Shown here piece after piece: positions 55,251-63,765 of a stretch of 64,000 nucleotides of DNA; the stretch's first letter is position 1, and each line of letters begins with the position of its first letter. The position numbers and the translations under genes are program-made. A model generated the notes under the pieces. The model made no database searches and had not been told where the DNA came from. It saw only the letters and a program-made list of their open reading frames with translations. The stretch spans positions 558,001-622,000 of the forward strand of contig NZ_CP009285.1 of NCBI RefSeq assembly GCF_000758665.1. Reading direction: 5' to 3'. This stretch comes from Paenibacillus borealis. Lineage in GTDB: Bacteria > Bacillota > Bacilli > Paenibacillales > Paenibacillaceae.

Positions 55251-56036
55251 ATGAGTGAACTGCTGGAGCTGCGGCTGGAGATGCTGCCCGGAATGATCAA
55301 GGCTACCGGGAGCCTCGGAACCGCTGCTGCGGAGGGGGCAGGCAAGCGGAGCAACAAGCCTGGGACAGGTTCTGAGGAACCTGCGCAGCGTGTGGTATGC
55401 ACCTTGAATATCCTGCAGTGGCCGGCCGCCCGGAAGGATGAAGTGCTGCATCAGCTGTCAGCGCATCCCGGGGAGCTGTACGATCTGCTGCAGGGCAGCC
55501 TGACCGGCGGCCTCGCTGAACTGGATCTGCTGCCTGACGCGGAGCTGGACCAGGCGGCAGATGAACAGGGTACAGGCCTGCTGCCCCGGGAAGAGCTGCT
55601 GCTGCGGGTGAAGCAGCAGCTGTTGAAGGAGCCGCTGCTGGCCTTGGCCCTGCGCGGCCTGACGAAGGAGGAGCTGCTCTCCGGGGTGTTTGCTCTCTGG
55701 GCTGAGCAGGAGAATGAGCGGGATATTGAAGAGGGGACGCCTGCGCCCGTAACGCTTGCGTCCGAGCTGGCCCGGCTGGAACGCAAAGGCCCTGCGGTAT
55801 CCTCCGGGGAATGGCTGGCCGAGGCGGCTGCAGAAGGCTCGCTGCATCAGCCGGGGCCGCTGTTTCATGAGATCTCGGCCCGGCCGTTTCCGGCTATGCC
55901 TGATGTGATTGAACCGGAAGAGGATTGGAGCACACTTCTGCCGCAGACGCCCAGAGCCCGCGAAGGGCTTGCGCTGCTGATGCGCCGGGTATCGGAAGCT
56001 GCCGCGAAACGTGCGGCAGGCCTGAACAAACTGTAA
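55251..56036 (+). CDS. Hypothetical protein, partner of the SNF2 gene
   Basis: A 261-aa acidic, Leu/Glu/Ala-rich, helical protein with no signal or membrane segment and no recognised domain. Segments seen: MSELLELRLEMLPGMIK, TLNILQWPAARKDEVLHQLSAHPGELYDLLQG, and a tail ending RVSEAAAKRAAGLNKL. It directly follows the SNF2 ATPase and has its own GAAAGAGGGG site, so it is probably co-transcribed and may be an accessory factor. Confidence 0.7.
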   Translation: MSELLELRLEMLPGMIKATGSLGTAAAEGAGKRSNKPGTGSEEPAQRVVCTLNILQWPAARKDEVLHQLSAHPGELYDLLQGSLTGGLAELDLLPDAELDQAADEQGTGLLPREELLLRVKQQLLKEPLLALALRGLTKEELLSGVFALWAEQENERDIEEGTPAPVTLASELARLERKGPAVSSGEWLAEAAAEGSLHQPGPLFHEISARPFPAMPDVIEPEEDWSTLLPQTPRAREGLALLMRRVSEAAAKRAAGLNKL

Positions 56037-56051
56037 AAGTAGACGCAAACA

Positions 56052-56092
56052 AAGGCAGTACGTTAACAGCTAGGCTGCTAATGTACTGCCTT
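56052..56092. terminator. Bidirectional terminator between convergent genes
   Basis: AAGGCAGTAC-TTA-CAGC pairs with GCTG-TAA-GTACTGCCTT around TAG, then TTAATTGT. Lies between the hypothetical gene and the alarmone synthetase gene. Confidence 0.8.
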
Positions 56093-56110
56093 AATTGTAT
56101 ACATCTGATC

Positions 56111-56845
56111 TTAAGCTAACGGTCCGTTATTACTGCTGCCTTCCGATTCCGACAGCTCCAGGATCTCCCGGCGCAGGCGGAGCATCTTCTGATCCAGTTC
56201 ATCAGCGGCACGAGCAGCCTCTTTTAATTCCTCAGCCACATGCGGCGGCAGCTGTTTGTCAAATTTATAGTAGAGAATATGCTCCATGCTGGCCCAGAAA
56301 TCCATCGCCAGCGTGCGGAGCTGGATTTCGGCTTTGACCCAGCGGGTTCCTTCCAGCAGCACAAGCGGAATGGCGACGATCAGATGCAGACTCTGGTAGC
56401 CGTTCGGCTTCGGATGGGCGATGTAATCCTTAATCTCCAGCACACGGATATCCTCGCGCGCGCACAGGTGATCCACCAGCCGGTAAATATCCTTCACAAA
56501 AGCACAGACGATCCGCATGCCCGCAATATCGTGAATGTGCTGCTCCATATTTTCCAGCGTGAAATCATGGCCTTTGCGCTCCATCTTCTGCACAATGCTC
56601 TTGGGTTCCTTGATCCGCGACTTCACATGCTCGATGGGACTGAAGCCGTCGCGTACCTGCCACTCTGTTCTGATGACATCAATTTTATTCTCAAGCTCAT
56701 TCAGAGCATGTCGGTAAAGCGCCGGCAAAGCTTTGAAATTCTCAACCTGCTTGGCAAAATCCTCGTGTACCTGCCACTTCTGCATATCCTTCACATGGAC
56801 TTGCAGCTTGTGGAGGGTAACCTGTGTACTATCATATTCTTCCAC
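56111..56845 (-). CDS. Small alarmone synthetase (RelA/SpoT synthetase domain)
   Basis: A 244-aa stand-alone (p)ppGpp synthetase. Starts at a GTG with GGGAGAG six bases upstream. Motifs: VKSRIKEPKSIVQKMERKGHDF, DIAGMRIVCAFVKDIYRLVDHL (metal-binding Asp), DYIAHPKPNGYQSLHLIV (G-loop) and KAEIQLRTLAMDFWASMEHILYYK (metal-binding Glu). No hydrolase or TGS/ACT domains. Belongs to the RelP/RelQ (YwaC/YjbM) group; which of the two is not decided. Probably stress-induced. Confidence 0.9.
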   Translation of the reverse strand: MEEYDSTQVTLHKLQVHVKDMQKWQVHEDFAKQVENFKALPALYRHALNELENKIDVIRTEWQVRDGFSPIEHVKSRIKEPKSIVQKMERKGHDFTLENMEQHIHDIAGMRIVCAFVKDIYRLVDHLCAREDIRVLEIKDYIAHPKPNGYQSLHLIVAIPLVLLEGTRWVKAEIQLRTLAMDFWASMEHILYYKFDKQLPPHVAEELKEAARAADELDQKMLRLRREILELSESEGSSNNGPLA

Positions 56846-57069
56846 TGAAACTCTCCCGGTATTCGTTATTTGTGACTGTAGACAAGGAACGGATGACTAC
56901 GGCGTTCACATAAAATGCGCTGCAGTTTATGTAATTCTATTTTAACCGAAGTACAGCCCCCGACGCAAAACAAAGCCGGATGAAGCAGAAGAGAAACATT
57001 CTCCCCGCAGAAGCGTATTAGCTCACTATAGGCATACATATCAAATAGGGCGGCATATCAAGCCATGAA

Positions 57070-57444
57070 TCATTTGTTGGTCGGGGAGCCGTCTCCGTAT
57101 CCCTCATCCTGATAGCCCGTGTTCCCGAGCCTTTGCAGGACATTCATCTCTTCGATGAGCCGCTGCGTTTCTTCTGTCCCGTGGTCATGCAAATACTGGA
57201 ACAGATGAATGGTCGCATCGTCAAACTGCTCCGCCGCATCATCATGATCGGCTGATTTATAGGGGACAAAAGCACGCCGGAAGGCGTAGTCGTCCTCACC
57301 GGCCAGACCTTTCAGAAGATCCTGGAGCACGGTAAGCTCTTCATCCGAGAGCAGAACCTCGAATTCGTTCGAGTCGTTACGCACATCCTGAATCAGGCCA
57401 TGATTCACAGATACGAAATATCGTTTATGATTATCGTCAGGCAA
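57070..57444 (-). CDS. Hypothetical protein, 124 aa
   Basis: Soluble acidic protein. Starts at a TTG with GGAGGGAT upstream. The sequence begins HKRYFVSVNHGLIQDVRNDSNEFEVLLSDEELTVLQDLLKGL and ends with a flexible Gly/Asp tail. It looks like a conserved Bacillales family of unknown function. It lies divergent from the zinc-ribbon gene. Confidence 0.7.
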   Translation of the reverse strand: MPDDNHKRYFVSVNHGLIQDVRNDSNEFEVLLSDEELTVLQDLLKGLAGEDDYAFRRAFVPYKSADHDDAAEQFDDATIHLFQYLHDHGTEETQRLIEEMNVLQRLGNTGYQDEGYGDGSPTNK

Positions 57445-57634
57445 TGTTATCCCTCCATTATTCGATAATGTTCATCATGTAGTATTTAACACCTGACGAC
57501 AAATAATGAATCTGTCAGGGACTTTTGGTATGATAGAGTCACGTTTCCACTGCTGCACGGGGCGATAAGGATGTATAGGGTTATTTTGCGGCTGGGAATC
57601 AGCCTATTCTCACTCTGGAGAAGGAGGAACTACA

Positions 57635-58435
57635 ATGAATTTTCTGCAACGCATTAAAGACGGTGCCAGCCGGGTGAGTGAAAAAGCGCAAAGCTCGGTG
57701 GAAGTAGGCAAGCTGAACGGGCAAATTGCTGATATCGAACATGAGATGCAACTTGAATTTTTGAAAATGGGAAAGCTTTTCTACGAAGGATATCGTTCCA
57801 GAGATATGTCGGTGGCAGAGGGGCAGATGATCGAGCTGGCGCGGGGCTGTAACAAGCTTCAGGAGCAGATTGAGGGCGTGCGCTCAAGAATTGCCGAACT
57901 GAAGAATGAACGGCTCTGCGCCTGCGGCCAGATCGTAGCACTGGATGCCAACTTCTGCCCGCACTGCGGACGTAAGCTTGAGGAGCTGCCACTGCGCAAG
58001 GAACCGGTGCTGCGCAAGGACCCGGCGCCAACCGTTACGGTACATACCGTACATGAGCACGAAGATGAGGAAGATCAATACTACGGTGAGGAAGAATTGA
58101 CAGAAGCGGAGCGGGAACTCGCTAAGAGACCTGAACAGCCTGTCCAGTACGCCGAAGCCTTGCCGGAAATTGAAGCAGATGTAGAGCCTGAGGAGTATGA
58201 GCGGGTTCATCCGGATACAGAACGGGGCCGCCGTGAGGCCGATGAGCTGGAGCGTGAACGTGAGCGCCAGCTGGAGCTGGACCGCCGGATCCGCGACTGG
58301 AAGGCCAGTGAGCCTGCAGAAGAGATTGACGTAAGCGAATCGGGTGTGCGGGATATCGTGAAATGCCAGATTTGCCGTGCCGATCTGCCGAAAGGCTCAA
58401 TGTGGTGCCCGCGCTGCGGGTCGGAACAAATTTAG
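57635..58435 (+). CDS. Zinc-ribbon protein with coiled-coil N-terminus
   Basis: A 266-aa cytoplasmic protein. The first 85 residues are helical and likely coiled-coil (LNGQIADIEHEMQLEFLKMGKLFYEGYRSRD). A zinc ribbon follows (CACGQIVALDANFCPHCGRK, near 90-110), then an acidic/charged middle, then a second ribbon at the C-terminus (CQICRADLPKGSMWCPRCGSEQ). Four Cys in each. No enzymatic motif. AGAAGGAGG precedes the ATG. 37 bases upstream of the TrmB-like gene. Confidence 0.85.
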   Translation: MNFLQRIKDGASRVSEKAQSSVEVGKLNGQIADIEHEMQLEFLKMGKLFYEGYRSRDMSVAEGQMIELARGCNKLQEQIEGVRSRIAELKNERLCACGQIVALDANFCPHCGRKLEELPLRKEPVLRKDPAPTVTVHTVHEHEDEEDQYYGEEELTEAERELAKRPEQPVQYAEALPEIEADVEPEEYERVHPDTERGRREADELERERERQLELDRRIRDWKASEPAEEIDVSESGVRDIVKCQICRADLPKGSMWCPRCGSEQI

Positions 58436-58472
58436 TTCAGGGTTAGACAGACAGCTTAGGGGGACAACATAG

Positions 58473-59291
58473 ATGGAACAGTTGCTGCTGCATCTGCGCA
58501 ATTTGGGTTTCACAGAGATGGAATCCAAAATAATGGTTGAGCTGGCCACCAAGGGCCAGGCTTCGGGCTACGAAGTGGCAAAGCAGCTAGGAGTATCGAG
58601 ATCTAACGTATACGCAGCGCTTCAGCGCCTGACCCAGCAAGGCTATGTACGCTGCGGTGAAGGGGAGCCGGCCCGTTACAGCGTGCTGGACCCTGAAGAG
58701 CTGGCGACGATGATATCAGGCCGGGTACAGGCATCGCTGGCGTATATGGAAAGTGAAATGCCGCGCGGAGGTCCGGTTAGCCCTTCATTCTACAACGTGG
58801 AGGGTGACCGCAACGTAACGGGAGCGCTGATCCGCCAGCTGAATCTCGCGGCTCAGGAGATTGTGGTCGATGTATGGCGGGAGGAAGCCTCGCTGCTGCG
58901 CAGCGAGCTCGAACAGGCAGAGCTGCGCGGAGTGAAGCTGCTGTGGGCATTTGACGGCGGCAACGCGGCCCAAGCGCCATATCCGGTATGGCCGCCGCTT
59001 GGCGGTAAGCCGCAGCGCAGCGGTGGACGGAAGTTTTCTTTTGTCATCGACCGTTCCTGGTGTATGCTCGGCATGCGTTATGAGGACGGAACCGCACAGG
59101 CGGTGGTTACCGAGCATCCGGTGCTCGTGGAGCTGCTGCTGAATCATTTTACACAGGAAATGGTATTGTTCGAGCTTGAAGAAGATATGGGACCTGAGCT
59201 GCAGAAGCGGTACGGGGAACGCTATAGCCGGATATACAACAAATATGTATTGCATGACCAGGATGAGGCCGGAGAAGAACAGGCGGAGTAG
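58473..59291 (+). CDS. TrmB-like transcriptional regulator
   Basis: A 272-aa protein with an N-terminal winged helix (LLLHLRNLGFTEMESKIMVELATKGQASGYEVAKQLGVSRSNVYAALQRLTQQGYVRCGEGEPARYSVLDPEEL) typical of TrmB, and a C-terminal phospholipase-D-like/sugar-binding-type domain (AAQEIVVDVWREEASLLRSELEQAELRGVKLLWAFDGG...KFSFVIDRSWCMLGMRYEDG). TrmB proteins usually control sugar genes, but no sugar genes are adjacent. Its ligand is unknown. Confidence 0.87.
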   Translation: MEQLLLHLRNLGFTEMESKIMVELATKGQASGYEVAKQLGVSRSNVYAALQRLTQQGYVRCGEGEPARYSVLDPEELATMISGRVQASLAYMESEMPRGGPVSPSFYNVEGDRNVTGALIRQLNLAAQEIVVDVWREEASLLRSELEQAELRGVKLLWAFDGGNAAQAPYPVWPPLGGKPQRSGGRKFSFVIDRSWCMLGMRYEDGTAQAVVTEHPVLVELLLNHFTQEMVLFELEEDMGPELQKRYGERYSRIYNKYVLHDQDEAGEEQAE

Positions 59292-59334
59292 CTCCCGGCG
59301 ATGCATAGGATACTAAGCTAGGGAGGTGACAAGC

Positions 59335-59640
59335 GTGGAGTGTATTGTTCATTTTGATGTGCAGCATTCGGAAGGTGTTAAGCCGTTACGCGGACTGCTG
59401 TTTTTGGACGAAGGGAAGACGCCGGCAGAGCAGGATTTAATCGGTATGTTCAAGGACATGAATTTCAATGTCCGGCTTGAGGACCGGGAGAAGTTAGTGT
59501 TCAAACCTGTGGCACCGGGAGAAAAGTATTCGGAGATTCGGATTACCAGCTTTGACAACGGCAAAAAGAGCGGCAAGCAGGATAACGAGCTGAAGTCGAT
59601 TGTCGGTAACCTGCTGCCCCAGAAGCCTGCGGGTCTGTAG
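59335..59640 (+). CDS. Hypothetical protein, 101 aa
   Basis: Starts at the GTG at 59335 with GGGAGGTGA six bases upstream (the in-frame GTG at 59326 is inside the site). It has a small alpha/beta look (ECIVHFDVQHSEGVKPLRGLLFLDEGKTPAEQDLIGMFKDMNFNVRLEDREKLVFKPV) and a basic tail. No family recognised. 43 bases before xpt, so possibly in the same operon. Confidence 0.7.
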   Translation: MECIVHFDVQHSEGVKPLRGLLFLDEGKTPAEQDLIGMFKDMNFNVRLEDREKLVFKPVAPGEKYSEIRITSFDNGKKSGKQDNELKSIVGNLLPQKPAGL

Positions 59641-60258
<618 letters not shown>

Positions 60259-60294
60259 GGAATACTGCCAGCTGGACTTGCGGCAGACGTAAAT

Positions 60295-60335
60295 AACAGG
60301 CAGGCCCCCGGAGGGAATCCGGGGGCCTGCCTGTT
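60295..60335 (+). terminator. Terminator hairpin after xpt
   Basis: AACAGGCAGGCCCCCGG pairs perfectly with CCGGGGGCCTGCCTGTT around AGGGAAT; T-poor tail. Confidence 0.6.
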
Positions 60336-60600
60336 ATGCTTGAAGGCGGGCATAGTTAGCACGGCTGAAGCTGCAGGTAGGGGTGCTGGCTGCAGCTCCG
60401 CGTAAAAGCAGGGGCGCTCACGGCTGATGCCTACAGCGTGCGGCCAGTCATATGCCGCCAGTGCTTCGGTCAGGCGCTGGTTTGGCCTGCTGAGTAATGC
60501 GGGGGCCAAACTGAGACGAATCTGCTGGGCTGAAGCTATAGGGATGAGCGAGGTAGTTTGTGGGTAACATGGGGCCTGGAGGTGCAGAAGAGTGAACTAG

Positions 60601-60674
60601 TGTGAGTAATGCAGATATTGTGCGGGAGCGGGAGGGGATGTGCGAGCTGGTTCGTGAGTAACTGGGGTTGAGGC
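60601..60674 (+). repeat. 74-bp direct repeat, copy 1
   Basis: Begins TGTGAGTAATGCAG and ends GGGGTTGAGGC. It differs from copy 2 (60753-60826) at only a few bases; start-to-start distance 152. Confidence 0.9.
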
Positions 60675-60752
60675 AGGCTGAAGAGTGAGTTGATGAGGGA
60701 AAGGGATGATGGTGTTACGGGGAAAATGGGGAGTGTGCATTGTAGAAGCTGG

Positions 60753-60826
60753 TGTGAGTAATGCAGATATTGTGCGGGAGCGGGAGGGGATGTGGGAACT
60801 GGTTCGTGAGTAACTGGGGTTGAGGC
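60753..60826 (+). repeat. 74-bp direct repeat, copy 2
   Basis: Second copy of the element at 60601-60674, same orientation. Confidence 0.9.
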
Positions 60827-60989
60827 GGGTGTTAAGTATGTGCAATATCCTTGCGGACTGAAATGCGCTTATTTTGGGGATTTAGTGTGTTTTTGCTGCC
60901 AAACGGACTCCAGTGCGCTTATTTGTTCATTTGGGGCATCATATTGATCAATTTGCGGGGATAGCGGAATCTCAGTCCGCAAGTCAACT

Positions 60990-61038
60990 AAAAACCCCCT
61001 TGCCGGAGAGAATAAGGTCCTCTCAGTCCGCAAGGGGG
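60990..61038 (-). terminator. Terminator of the diacylglycerol kinase-like gene
   Basis: On the minus strand CCCCCTTGC and GCAAGGGGG enclose a smaller hairpin with GAGAG/CTCTC, followed by TTTTT. Confidence 0.8.
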
Positions 61039-61163
61039 TACACAGTGGCTAGATCGCCGGAACGTCGTTGGTGGAAGCAGCCGTTAGCTCAACCGGCTGC
61101 CCGCGCTCGATCAGCCGGCCCTGCCTCACGCCGGCTACGCCACGGCTCCCACAGCCGCCCCGC

Positions 61164-62111
61164 CTAGCCGCTCGCGTGGCACGACCCGGCCGCACCCTGC
61201 GCGCCGGCTGCCGCCAGCGGCGAGAGCACGCGCAGCGCCCCGGGCTCGCAGCGCACGGCCAGCGGCGCGGTGCCGAGGGCCTCGCCGTCGCCGATGGCAT
61301 GGCGCGGCTGCGCGAAGTGGACGGCTACGCTGCGTCCGCGCAGCATGGTGACATAGGGCAGCGCCACGTGCTTGCCCTTCACCACCGTCGGAAACAGCCG
61401 CAGCAATTGCCCGCGGCTGATCCCGTGCACGACGCAGACGTCGAGCAGGCCGTCGCCTGGCTCCGCCTGCGGGCAGATCAGCAGCCCGCCGCCGTAGCTG
61501 GGCAGGTTGCAGACCGAGACCAGCCACGCCCGGTCGAAGGTCTGCTCCTTGCCGTCGCAGGTCACGCTGACGCGGCAGGACTTGAAGGTGATCAGCGTAT
61601 GCAGAATGCCGATGATATAAGCCAGCCGGCCGGCGCCGATGGCATTGCACAGCCGTTTGTAGCGGCTGTTATTCACATTGACGGCCACCTGGGCGTCGAA
61701 GCCGCTGGCTACGGCGGTCAGGGTAAGCCCGTCCGCGCCCGAGAGCAGATCCGCTTCGAGGCAGCGGTCCTGCAGCGCGATATCCAGCGCGGCTTCCGGG
61801 GTCAGCGGGATGCTGAAGCCGCGCGCCGTGTCGTTGCCGGAGCCGGCGGGGATTACGCCCAGAGGCACCCCTCTGCGCCGCAGTGCGCCAAGCACGCTGT
61901 GGATCGTGCCGTCGCCGCCGATAACGATGGCGGCGCGCCAGTCGTCGCGGCGGGCAAGGGCGTGCAGCACCTGATTCTCCGCACTCTCTGCACTTTGGGT
62001 GAACAGGGCTTCATGTGGAGTGGCACGCGCCTTGAGCAATGCCTCAACGGTATGCCATGTCCGAAGCCCCGCTCCGCCGCCCGAGCGGGCATTTATGATC
62101 AATAGATACAT
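61164..62111 (-). CDS. Diacylglycerol/lipid kinase family protein (YegS/DgkB)
   Basis: A 315-aa kinase. The start is the ATG at 62111 (MYLLIINARSGGG) with GGAGGAAC eight bases upstream; an upstream in-frame extension lacks a site. The catalytic loop is IVIGGDGTIHSVLGAL, with IPAGSGNDTARGFSIP following. Later DLLSGADGLTLTAVASGFDAQVAVNVN and GGGLLICPQAEPGDGLLDVCVV are the usual second-domain motifs. It phosphorylates diacylglycerol or a related lipid. The C-terminus is unusually G/C-rich and Ala/Gly-rich, and the reading frame ends abruptly in a region that could hold a frameshift. Confidence 0.88.
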   Translation of the reverse strand: MYLLIINARSGGGAGLRTWHTVEALLKARATPHEALFTQSAESAENQVLHALARRDDWRAAIVIGGDGTIHSVLGALRRRGVPLGVIPAGSGNDTARGFSIPLTPEAALDIALQDRCLEADLLSGADGLTLTAVASGFDAQVAVNVNNSRYKRLCNAIGAGRLAYIIGILHTLITFKSCRVSVTCDGKEQTFDRAWLVSVCNLPSYGGGLLICPQAEPGDGLLDVCVVHGISRGQLLRLFPTVVKGKHVALPYVTMLRGRSVAVHFAQPRHAIGDGEALGTAPLAVRCEPGALRVLSPLAAAGAQGAAGSCHASG

Positions 62112-62198
62112 CGATGTTCCTCCAGCCTGTAAAGATTCCTGTTTGTCCTGATTCCATTGTACGGAGAGGACAGGCAAAAGGGAATCTTTTTCGGGAGG

Positions 62199-62573
62199 CT
62201 ACAGCTGCCGCAGCTGGCTCTCGGCGATTTGTCCTGCCCAGGGCAGCTTAAACCATCGTCCGCCCAGTGCATGGTAGATCATCAGCAACCAAATGGCGAA
62301 GCCCAGCAGGGAGAGAAGGGCTGCCACCACTGGCCCGAGAAAAGGGATGAAGCCGCTCAGTACATGAGCTACCATCAGTGCCCCGAAGGCAATCAGGGAT
62401 TGAAGCGAGTGGAACAGGACGAACCGGCTGCGCTTCTCCAGCGCGAGAAACACAATGGCGCCTATGAACGGGAAGAAATAACACAGAGCGGCGGCAATAT
62501 TGTCGGGCAGTCCGGTGGAAGATCTGAAAGGGGACAAAGGGCTCACTCTCCTTGGTTTGGAGAAGAAGGGCAT
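62199..62573 (-). CDS. DUF4870-like small membrane protein
   Basis: A 124-aa protein with three hydrophobic segments (NIAAALCYFFPFIGAIVFLAL, FHSLQSLIAFGALMVAHVLSGFIPFLGPVVAALLSLLGFAIWLLMIYHAL). The RFVLFHSLQSL motif is typical of DUF4870/YtxH-type helices. The ATG at 62573 has GAAGGAAG upstream. A TTG at 62537 behind AAGGAGA is an alternative start that would remove a Pro/Ser-rich leader. Function unknown. Confidence 0.75.
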   Translation of the reverse strand: MPFFSKPRRVSPLSPFRSSTGLPDNIAAALCYFFPFIGAIVFLALEKRSRFVLFHSLQSLIAFGALMVAHVLSGFIPFLGPVVAALLSLLGFAIWLLMIYHALGGRWFKLPWAGQIAESQLRQL

Positions 62574-62920
62574 GAATAATCTTCCTTCTTCCCTACAAGC
62601 CTATGAAGAATCCAGCTAAAGTATGAGCCGTATGAGCCTAGGAAAGAATCTGTCTGATAATCTCTGCCACATTGGGTAGACTAATAACAGGTTCCCCCGG
62701 CTGACAGCATGAATACACTATATTTTAGGCAAAGGGATCTTGGACGCGCAGTTGGAGTCATTGTAGAGCAGCGGTTTCAGCGGAAAATGAGGAGCTTACT
62801 TACCGTGGAAGTTTAAAAAGTATAAAAAATTTCCATTCGCATATTTTACAAGGAAAGGTGGAACTTGGACTGGAATATGATACAATATAACGATAAAGCC
62901 CGAAAGGAGTGATTCAGCAA

Positions 62921-63055
62921 GTGGCTCTTCGGGTAATCAAAGTGTCAAGGTGTCTTTACTCTGAGACATCCTTACTCTCAGCCCAAATCACGACGAACCT
63001 GCTTCACCGGCAAGGCGGATTTCCGGAATACCGGAAGGATAGTCAAGGCGGATAA
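62921..63055 (+). CDS. Possible small ORF, 44 aa
   Basis: Starts at a GTG with AAAGGAGTGA at normal spacing, behind an extended -10 element (TGATACAAT near 62878). The product begins ALRVIKVSRCLYSETSLLSAQITTNLL and is soluble. The strong site argues for translation, but the family is not recognised; it could instead be a leader peptide. Confidence 0.4.
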   Translation: MALRVIKVSRCLYSETSLLSAQITTNLLHRQGGFPEYRKDSQGG

Positions 63056-63173
63056 TGCAAGCCACGTATGTGTAATGGTTTCTTAACTTGCATTTCAAGG
63101 TTACGGCGGACTTTTCATCATGCATTCTCTACAACGGAGCATTCATTTTCAATGTTTTGGGAGGGAACTGATC

Positions 63174-63362
63174 ATGGCAAGTAAAGGTCATAACGAAGTC
63201 AAGGAAAGTCTACGGGAAATGACACGCATTTTCCGGCCCAAAGATCCCAAGAAATTTGTGAAGGAGTACGTCCGGAAGTATCGGATCACGGGAGGCTATG
63301 AAGAAGAGCTGACCATGGTTGTGGAGCATGAACTGGTAAGAATGAATTCATCCGTTTCTTAA
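63174..63362 (+). CDS. Hypothetical small protein, 62 aa
   Basis: The ATG at 63174 is chosen for GGGAGGGA nine bases upstream over an in-frame ATG at 63120 without a site. The protein is basic and helical: ASKGHNEVKESLREMTRIFRPKDPKKFVKEYVRKYRITGGYEEELTMVVEHELVRM. Such short proteins recur in Paenibacillus genomes; no function assigned. A hairpin with T tract follows at 63440-63484. Confidence 0.75.
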   Translation: MASKGHNEVKESLREMTRIFRPKDPKKFVKEYVRKYRITGGYEEELTMVVEHELVRMNSSVS

Positions 63363-63439
63363 ACAACAGATAGGATTGTTCTGCTTCCGCTTTTTGATGA
63401 CAACATTTTGCGCTATAACATCCATGAGGATTCTCATAA

Positions 63440-63484
63440 ACCGTGCCCGGGCAGCCTGCTGCCGCTGGAATCGGTTTTTTTTGT
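63440..63484 (+). terminator. Intrinsic terminator after the 62-aa gene
   Basis: GGGCAGC-CT-GCTGCC core inside an AACCG/CGGTT outer pairing, then eight T. Confidence 0.7.
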
Positions 63485-63593
63485 ATACCCGGTTTAGCGG
63501 ATGCAACTCTACATATATTTAGTCAAATGAATTAATAGACACAAATACATATGAATGCGCTTTAAAGGTAGTTTAACAGTTTTCGGATAATTT

Positions 63594-63607
63594 TGAAAGC
63601 GCTTTTA
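63594..63607 (+). promoter_or_regulatory. Probable CcpA cre site
   Basis: TGAAAGCGCTTTTA differs by one base from the palindromic consensus TGAAAGCGCTTTCA. It lies 62 bases upstream of the -35 box of the oxidase promoter, so it could mediate carbon control. Confidence 0.6.
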
Positions 63608-63668
63608 AATTCAGCGATGACAAGCTTTTTACGGTTTGAAAATGATTTTGTGAAATTGTTGTGAACGA

Positions 63669-63697
63669 TTGACAAAACAGTGGGGCGAACTTATATT
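63669..63697 (+). promoter_or_regulatory. Sigma-A promoter of the quinol oxidase operon
   Basis: TTGACA at 63669-63674, a 17-base spacer, TATATT at 63692-63697. Just upstream a direct TTGTGAA/TTGTGAAC pair could be a respiratory-regulator site. Confidence 0.75.
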
Positions 63698-63765
63698 AAT
63701 AGTGATTGTTATAATTGACAGGAAAATACTCTAATCTACGAATTCGGGAAAAGCGGGGTAGATCA

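Larger units (their letters stand above)
60336..60989. other. Gene-free region with direct repeats
   Basis: No credible gene. Holds a 74-bp direct repeat (60601-60674 and 60753-60826) and dispersed GGACT-type repeat blocks. The small open frame spanning the repeats has no recognisable product. Confidence 0.55.

Noticed and set aside
60597..60845. Minus-strand frame of 82 codons
   Set aside because: It consists of the two copies of the 74-bp direct repeat; the peptide repeats itself and has no site.
61068..62105. Plus-strand frame of 345 codons opposite the lipid kinase gene
   Set aside because: Product of very high G/C third positions; the minus-strand frame has complete kinase motifs and a proper start.
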